Assembly: GCF_014839805.1 (NCBI RefSeq)
Contig: NC_051120.1
Span: 8,494,001 to 8,558,000 of the forward strand
Reading direction: 5' to 3'
Length of the DNA stretch: 64,000 bases
Source of the DNA: Manduca sexta
Lineage: Eukaryota > Arthropoda > Insecta > Lepidoptera > Sphingidae
Part shown: positions 40,901 through 49,900 of the stretch, piece by piece
Layout of the letters: each line of letters begins with the position of its first letter
Position numbering within the stretch: the first letter of the stretch is position 1
Notes under the pieces: generated by a model
Database searches by the model: none
What the model was told of the DNA's origin: nothing
Seen by the model: the letters and a program-made list of their open reading frames with translations, nothing else
Made by a program: the position numbers and the translations under genes

Positions 40901-43900
40901 TCTTTTTGCCACTAATAAGTTTTATGGTCGGATTAAAGTTAGCTCACCCGCTACACACTTCTGTTAATCTTTGAACACAATATCTGGCTAAATTCAGACT
41001 GGTCATAAAAATTGACTATTACTGCATTTATGGCTTTTAATGGCCGAGTTAATATTACCTCACCCTTCCTTTACAACTTTCCCATCTTAATTCGAAAGAG
41101 AATGTCTAAGAAATCACTCGAATCTAACTTCGGAGTATTAAAATTAAACTATCTTTCGCATTTTATCGCGTTTTTTATATTTTAATTTTCTCTCGACGTT
41201 TCGAAGACTGCAGCTTTCGTGATCACGGGGGGACCCCAGTCCACGAAACTGAAAAATAGTTTAATTTTAATGTCTAACATTCGCGTTCACATAAGAAATC
41301 ATTAACTTCAGTGTAGTCATAAATTGACAGTTGCTGTACAATATGGCCGCTCACGGCTTGAAGTTAGGCGCGAGTCCCGCCCTCTATACCGTCACCCGTT
41401 ACTCTCCATAAACAATTGCTTTATTACTAACTTCAAACCGGACTGAGCGGTCGCATTGTAACTATTTCATGCGTAGTTTAAATGTTTGTGCCGTACATTA
41501 CAGTGCTCAGTATATATAATAATGTATTTGAAAGTCTTTTTAGCAAAGTACTGTGATTTTATTGTTTATTTTCGATTGTGATAAATAGTGATTTAAAATG
41601 CGGAACACTAAAGTTAAGAAGTAAGTGAATTTAATTTGTGTTTATTTGAGTCTTTTTTTTTTATTATATTAATTACTCAGTATGACGGCAAATACTAAGG
41701 TAATCTATATATATAAAAATCAATTGCTGTTCGTTAGTCTCGCTAAAACTCGAGAACGGCTGAACCGATTTGGCTAATTTTGGTTTTGAATTATTTGTGG
41801 AAGTCCAGGGATGGATTAAACGGTGACGAAAATAAATAATAAATAACGGAAAATACTAAAAACGACAATATAAGTTTTCAATACAAAATGTTCCTACCTG
41901 TCAAACATTTCATGTCTTTTCTCTTTTTAGAAATAAAGAACTGTAACATATATATAGATGTATTCAGAAATAAGTCTGTTTCATAGTTGTATTATGAGGT
42001 CCGATTTCTTTGGTTTATTTTGTTCAAATACAAAACATTTCAGAAATAAATAAAGTGTAAAAGTGTCAGTGGGTTCTTAAAAATAGAAAATAAATAAATA
42101 AATTTCAAGACTATTATTAAAATCTATCATCAATTTGTCAGTGCGTGAGAACTTTATTTATCGTTTTTGTCGCAAAATGCCACGGAGAAGATGACTTAGA
42201 TAGTCGAAGTTAATCAAATGTACGACGAGCTACTTCACATGCAAACCGTACTCTCGACTAGCGAGAGACAGATAATAATAACATACGTATTGTATGGCAA
42301 AATTGTGTTTCACAATAAATAACAATAATAAATGTATGTAGGTGATACGAAGTTCACCGGGTCATCTAGTTTATAGATATAAAATAACAATAAATATTTC
42401 AATATAAATAAAAAATGACACGTGTTATATTCTAATAAATAACACGCATAAAATCTATACTTCTATACTATTATATAAAGCTGAAGAGTTTGTTTGTTTG
42501 TTTGTTTGTTTGAACGCGCTAATCTCAGGAATTACCGGTCCAAACTGAAAAATTCTTTTTGCGTTGGATAGCCCTTTGTTCGTGGAGTGCTATAGGCTAT
42601 ATATCATCACGCTATACACAATAGGAGCGGAGCAGTAATGGCTAATCTCAGGAACTACCAGTCCAAACTGAAAAATTCTTTTTGCGTTGGATAGCCCTTT
42701 GTTCGTGGAGTGCTATATGCTATACATCATCACGCTATGACCTATAGGAGCGGAGCAGTAATGAAACATGTTGCAAAAACGGGGAAAATGTATTAATTTT
42801 GAGAGCTTCCGTTACGTGCGCTGCGTAAACGGTTAAAGTTATGCAACAATGATGTATGACGGGATTGTTCCTCTTAAAAAGTTCTACAAAAATATATTAT
42901 AAAACAAAGTCCCCCGCTGCATCCGTTTGCCTGAACGTGTTAAACTCAAAAACTATCCAACGTATTAAGATGAAATATGGTATGGAGACCGTTTGAGACC
43001 CTGGGAAAAACATAGACTCCCGGGCAAATATATAGCGTGACTTTTATAACGGAATACTTTAGCCCGAAAAACTTTATAACGCGGGCGGAGCCGCGCGCAA
43101 AAGCTAGTCACTAATAATCCTTGAATGGACAATCAGGTAGAGCGTTTTTTAATTATATTAAATTATATTTTTAAATCTGAATTAATTAAATATTTAATAT
43201 GTTGAATAAAGGCCGCTTTCGATAGGTCCGTCTGGAAATCTTTAGAGGAGGCCCATGTTCAACAGTGGACTTTATGTGGCTGATAATGATATGATGAAAC
43301 AATATTTTGCTTTGAATAAAAATACTTAATTCATAGTTAAATAGCTATAGTGTTGGTATCGCAGCGGCCGTGGCCAAGATGTTTTCCTGCAATCGTTAAC
43401 GCTTATATTAACAGAAAAAATGTATGAGAATGACATACCCTATCGATCTATCGCTAGGATATGTCATACATAACGTTAGCGTCAACGATTGTAAAAACAA
43501 AAAATCTATAAGTCTATCGTGAGAATATGTAATGTCCATATACTTTTATATTTGCTTAGCGTTACCGATTGTAGAATGTCATCTTGTCATTGCTTCTGGA
43601 ATACTATATAAGTGATTTTTTTCATAGTCAGTTCACTACATCCCCAATGACTTTAATAAACAAATTCAAAGATGACCTCTTCATACCATTAGAATACGGT
43701 ATATATAATGGTCCTGTGTACCCGAAGGTCGGCCGACAACTACCGCAGCCCGCAGCAGAGCCGGCCGCCGCCCATGAACGGCAACAGTCCGCACACGCCG
43801 ATGCACGCGCGGGGACCCTCGCTGCCCAACGTGCCCACCAACGACCATGCCAAATACAGGTACACAATAACACATTGTATATGTGCACAGCACAGTGACC

Positions 43901-46900
43901 CATCTGGGGTGGAGTTCAATAAAATGTCGACTGACGAGAGATGACTATCCATTTTACTACCATAGTCGACACAATTATGCAAGTTGAGATTTTCCTATAA
44001 AAAAGTACAGTCAGCCACAAAAGTAGTTGAATGAATACAAAAAATCAAGCGCTTCTACACATTGACTTAAATCGAAATATTTGTTATTATAGAAGCGAGA
44101 AAGAAACGATTGATGATAGTGAGACAAAGCTCAAATGTGGTTTAAAATTTTGAATTTGTTCAGCTCTTGTTGTGGCTGACTGTACATAGACTTACTAAGT
44201 GTCCATTATAGTCCATATAATTCTTATTTTTCTTAAACATATTACATAAACGTCATGACGTCACGAGTTCTAATAAACATTTGTCTACCCAGAACTTGAA
44301 TAATAATACTGATTTAAGATGTTTTAAGCCACTAATCTAAAAAAATCGGACCCTAGAAAAATCGAAATCATTTAGCAAAACATAAAAAATCGTTAGAACA
44401 TAAATATAATATGACAATTTGTTGTAGCGGCGGACGCACCAACTCAGCCTCTCAAGCGGACTACGCGCGCGGCGTGCCCGCCGGGGCCGGCGGCGGGGGC
44501 GGGGGCCCCACCGGCGGGGGGGCCGTGCCGCCCTACAAGCCCGTGCCGCCGCCCAAGCCCAAGCACTACCGCCCGCCCGACGCCGCACCCATGCATCCGA
44601 GGAATGGGGTATGATCTATAATATATTTTTGCTTCTTTTTCTGGAAGTATGATTGTCTCACACTCGGGTCGTAGGTCCCGGGTTTAATCACTGGTTGGGC
44701 ACGTTCAGTATCTAAAATTTATATTTCATATTTGGTTCCATTTTTACAACAAGCTGATTGCCATCAATTTTCGCTTGGAAATCTTGTTAAAAACCCATAA
44801 AATTTTGTCCATCTTAGCAATCGAACCCAGAACCTTCCAGGCCACAGCCCACATATGTTACATTCATATCATTATACTAAAGAGACCGTAAAGAGTAGAG
44901 TTTGGACTGTAGAACATCGCTTTAGTAATCATGACTGGAATATACTTATGCATATAACAAAAGCTTCACAAACAGCTCTCCCGTCCTCTAATGAAGAAGC
45001 ATAACTAGCACGTCCCGCATCCCCGTTCCCCACAGAGCCTGGAGCCGTCCCTGGCGCCCCCACAGCGCGGCGGGGGCTTCGGTCCGGCGCCGCACTACTC
45101 GCACCAGCACTCGCTCTCACAGCCCGCGCACCGCCCCGCCAACCACAACTACCCGCAGGTAAATAGAATAGAAATAGAAATATATAGAATAGAAGGAGTT
45201 GGAAATTTAACATTCCAACTCCTCGCTATCTTTCTATTTGATTAATTTCGTTGCGGGATAAAGACAAATTAGTTTTCCCTGAGACTCGCCGAGCTTCACT
45301 GCTCGATGTCATAATGCGTGCCACTGCTGATCCTGGCTTACATTAGTTGTAGTGGTGGGTGTGAGGACAGGAAAGTCTCTACCCGCAGGTAACCACTTTA
45401 CCAACTTTATCCTCATAACATAGTACGACAATAGACTGTCTTGGTGACGTATTTTTATTTCCAGTAAGACCGCTTTGAAGACCCCGATTCGATTACGGGT
45501 TAGGGCATAGTTTAAAAATCTAAATTAACTCACTTACGTCGAAGTAAGGAAGCATTGAAAATTGAAGACATGATGAATTTTAGTCTTAAAAAATTTCACC
45601 ACTTCTCGCGATTCAGGTAGCCCTAATATTTGTAAGAACATATAGATCAGTCACCGCCGCGTCTTTTCAGCGATCCAGTACCCGTCGACCTGGCCTTGCC
45701 TTCACATCAGAAAAAAATACTAATCATTATTATCTTCACAGCAGAACATGTATGGAGGTCAGATGCCGCCACAGTCGCCGCCTTACTCGGGCCCGCCGTC
45801 CCACCACCGCGCCATCAACCTGCCACACAACCCACACCTCATCGGTAAGATGTTACAAAGATTATAGCCTGACCAGTAAAATAAAAACCTTGCGATTGTT
45901 GTGGTCCAATATGGAATTAATTTCTTGTACTGGCAAAAAAGTCAGCCTATAAGTTTTACTATAGTGTCGACTTCGCTTGAGGTTATTGGGCTCTTGTTTA
46001 AAAAAAACACTTTATAATCATGTCATCAAGTATGTTAATGTTTACACTATGCTTTTTAAAAGAATAAATAACTGGTCACGACGCATAGCATTAAATATGC
46101 GCAAGCGCATGTCATCGCAGGGAGTGCGTAGTCCCATTTTGCGACAATAATAATTCGCATCGCATTTCTGGTTCTTAATTTTTTGATCATTTAATAAAAA
46201 AAGAACGAGATGTCAATATTTTCATATAAAAATGTCCCACAGATTTAGCAGGTAGTAGAGAGCAACGCGGCTCCGCATTTGAACTATACAGGAAACCACA
46301 ACACATGCATAACTTGAGGTAAGATATCACAAATAGTATCAATAAAGGTCCTCTTCCATACGATGCATGCTTTGAAAATCTTCAAATATTCAAGATATTA
46401 GTCATCAAATCAGTTGATGGTCAAAGCCCCTGTACAATTTGCTCTAACATGCAAACACCGATCGCTTCACAAACGACTAACATGTCTTGTCGGGCAGTAT
46501 AGTAATGGTATTGTATGTGGCATATAAAGTTATACATATATTTGTAACATATATCTCTGTACCGGGCGAACTGTAAATTGTAATAACATTCTGTAATTAG
46601 AGTATATATTACGGAAATATAATTGGCACTGCGTGTCTGCATTTTAGTGCAATTTGGTTGAAAGCATATTGATCTAAGTCTATCTCTTTCCTAATATAAC
46701 TGTGACTAAATGTGTATCTTATTCAGGGAACGAAAAAATACAATGTAGACGATGTGGACCTACTTTTCAAATAACTCTTATTCAGTTTAATTGGACATAG
46801 GATTTATTTGAAAAGAAGGTAGTTTTTGTTTACATTATATTTTCTACTTCCATGGATATGGTATTAATATCTGAAATTCTGTACCCCTATATATTATTAT

Positions 46901-49900
46901 TGTGTGTACTTATTATTTATAAATGTATTTGACTACTGAAGTTATTTATTATATCTACATCTATCTCTACACTTATTTCAATATGCTTTTTTAATTTACG
47001 AAATTCATATCATAAACATTGAGTATTTTCAAACGTCCGACACACATTTTTGTAGTATCAATGCATAAATATGTATCGGACATGAAACGCTCACGTTATA
47101 GTCATTGAGTAACTAAGTAGGAGTTTGGTTGTGGGTTCCGCAGTTCATCCGATGTCATGAACTCGAGCGTGGAGCGAGACGAGACCTTTTCGCCAAAAAC
47201 TAAAAAGAAATTGTCTAAAAAGCCGTCTTTCATAAAAAATGCCGTACTCGATTTGTTCCGTTCGAAAACGAAAGCGTCACAGAAGGTGTCGCGGCAGAAG
47301 TCGTTGTGTGAGAGTGATTTGCAGCACCGACATCAGCCAAATCACATGCCGATGCTCAGACGAGAGAAGTCTGACCTCAGCGACATGAGCATTCACATGA
47401 GGAACCAACAGATCAGGAACCAAATGTTGCAACGAAGCAACTCGTCTTCCTGTGAAAAGCCTGTTCTCAAACCGATCCTCAAACGACAGAGCTCATTTTG
47501 TGACGACAGAAATGGTTCTATATGTACCATAAGAGATTATGACGCCAAACCAGTGATGAAGAATTTGAGAAGGCAAAATTCAATGTGTGACATTGAAACT
47601 GAACCAAAAGTTACCCCGCTGTTGCGTAGACAGAACTCCCTCATAGATTACAGTAGAAGGGGGATCTATGGACAGAATTCCAGCTTTAACATGATTACCA
47701 AAATAGACCCTATTTACCAAAGACAACAACAAATAAAACATGAACCATTCCACCCAACACAACCACTACCTCCCGAACCGGTGTACCAAAGCAAAGAACA
47801 TTTAGTTTACGATCCTATTCCTAAACCAAGGAGAACGTACACTTCCGTTTACGATACTTCTAGCGAGAACCCATACGGTAGCCGCTCTGAAGTTTCAAAC
47901 CAAAGTTTCGAAAGCCCGTACGGAAATTCTCAAACTGTTGCCATGCCACTGATGGATCCTCCGTATGCTACTAAAGCTGAATGCATCAGAGAAAGTCCTT
48001 ATGCTTCTAGAAATGAACTTATAGCGGAAAATCCATATACTAATCGACAAGAAATGGCTCAGCAATCTGAATCCACGCTCACAGAATCTCCTTATTCTAG
48101 CAAAGAGCAAATTTTAAAGTCCAGAATTATGTCGGACAGCCCTTATGCAACTAAAGAAGAAATGTTACGGCAAAGATTTTCTGAATCTCCTTACAACACA
48201 AAGGAAGAAATGCTTAAACAAAGAATGGAGGGTTCATTTACTATGAAGGAACCTACATATGGCAAAAGGACATATGAACCGCCGCCAAGCACATCTTGGT
48301 CCGAATGTCCTTATGCAACAAGACCTGACAGAAGGCTGTATACGCCCACAAACTTCGCAGGAAGGGCATCGCCTATGAGTAAATGTATGAGTGAGCCACC
48401 TTATGCTACTAGAACAGAAATGATGGCAAGAATTGAACAGACAGAATCTCCATATGCAACTCGTTCGGAAGTGAAATCCAGTTGTTCTGACGGCCAGTGC
48501 AGCAGTCGTCATGAAGTATTAGACGTTCGACATGACGTACGGCCGGCGTCAGCAGAATGTACTTATGTATCTAAACAAGAGATCTTGTCTCAAAAAGCTG
48601 CTCTCATAGCCAGCAAAGAGACATCATATAGCATAAAACTGGAAGAAAAGTTAGAAATTATAAAACAGCGAAACCAAGCGAAAAAAGATATGATATATCA
48701 AACTAGAAAGGATACTAACGAAAGTGATGCCGCAAAAATAAGAGAACCGTTGTACGTATCAAAAAGAGAATTGAAAGAAAGCGTGATATACGAATCACAC
48801 CAAGAGACAAAAGAGGCACCACCAGAGTCACAAGTTAGTAGTCCTAGAAGCAGCCCTTATGAATTAAGCGATGCAAATCACTTATCTCGACGAGAGCAGA
48901 TATATCAAACCAAGGCTGAAGCTGAGAATGCTTTGAAAACAGACACATTCCAGGAAATTGACTTTTCAACGTTGAGATTAACTGAATCTAAAACAGATGC
49001 CGAAAAGTCAATGACTGCTGAAAGCAATGTTTTGAAAGGGGAAGCAATATACGCTCCTAGGTTGCATGGAAAACCAGATCATATTTCAAATGCACTAAAA
49101 GTGACATCATCTCCTATTCCATACGAATCAACAACATCCATGGAAACTCATTATGCTTCAGAATGTAGTATGAATTTTGAAAACAAACCACAAAGTACAC
49201 CATACACATCACAAGACCTGCAAGAACAATCGCCAAAAATGAACAAAACTGTAACGTTTTGCGAGAAAATAATTGAAAAGAGTCCAGAAACTAGTGAAGA
49301 GAATTCGCAGAATATAACTACGAGTCAGAACGAAACAACGGTAATAAACAATCAGACGGCAATACAGACGACACTATCAGAAAGCACTGAATCCAAAACT
49401 CAAGAGGTTGAGCCCGAAGGACCTCATACAACATGGGGAATATTTGATAGCGAAGGAGGCGTATTAGAAGATCGACAATGGGGCGTATCTTTGATAATAC
49501 CACCAAAGGCTATCGCTCCGGGCATCAAACAAAAGATCTACTTTACGGTGTCAGATCCGCGACTGAGCCAGCGTGTGGGGGGACCTCCCATCGATATGGA
49601 TAACGGTAATGCTTTTGTAACGAAGCACGCGATAAAACCCAGTAGAAGTAGATTGCACCTACTAATTGGCATTTAATATACCAAAGGACTGGAATTAGAT
49701 ATGGGATTTGAGGTCTGGGCATTGTGAATTACGTACGAAGGTCTTGCGCGTATTGAATGTTTTGATTTTAATTGCAAATCTATTCTGTACATACTCGTAT
49801 CTATTGCATGAAATTATACTAACAAAGCATGCATTTTTGTCTTATGCATTTCTGGAGCTGAGGCTTAGATTCTTTCCTACAATCGTCAAAGCTAACATAT

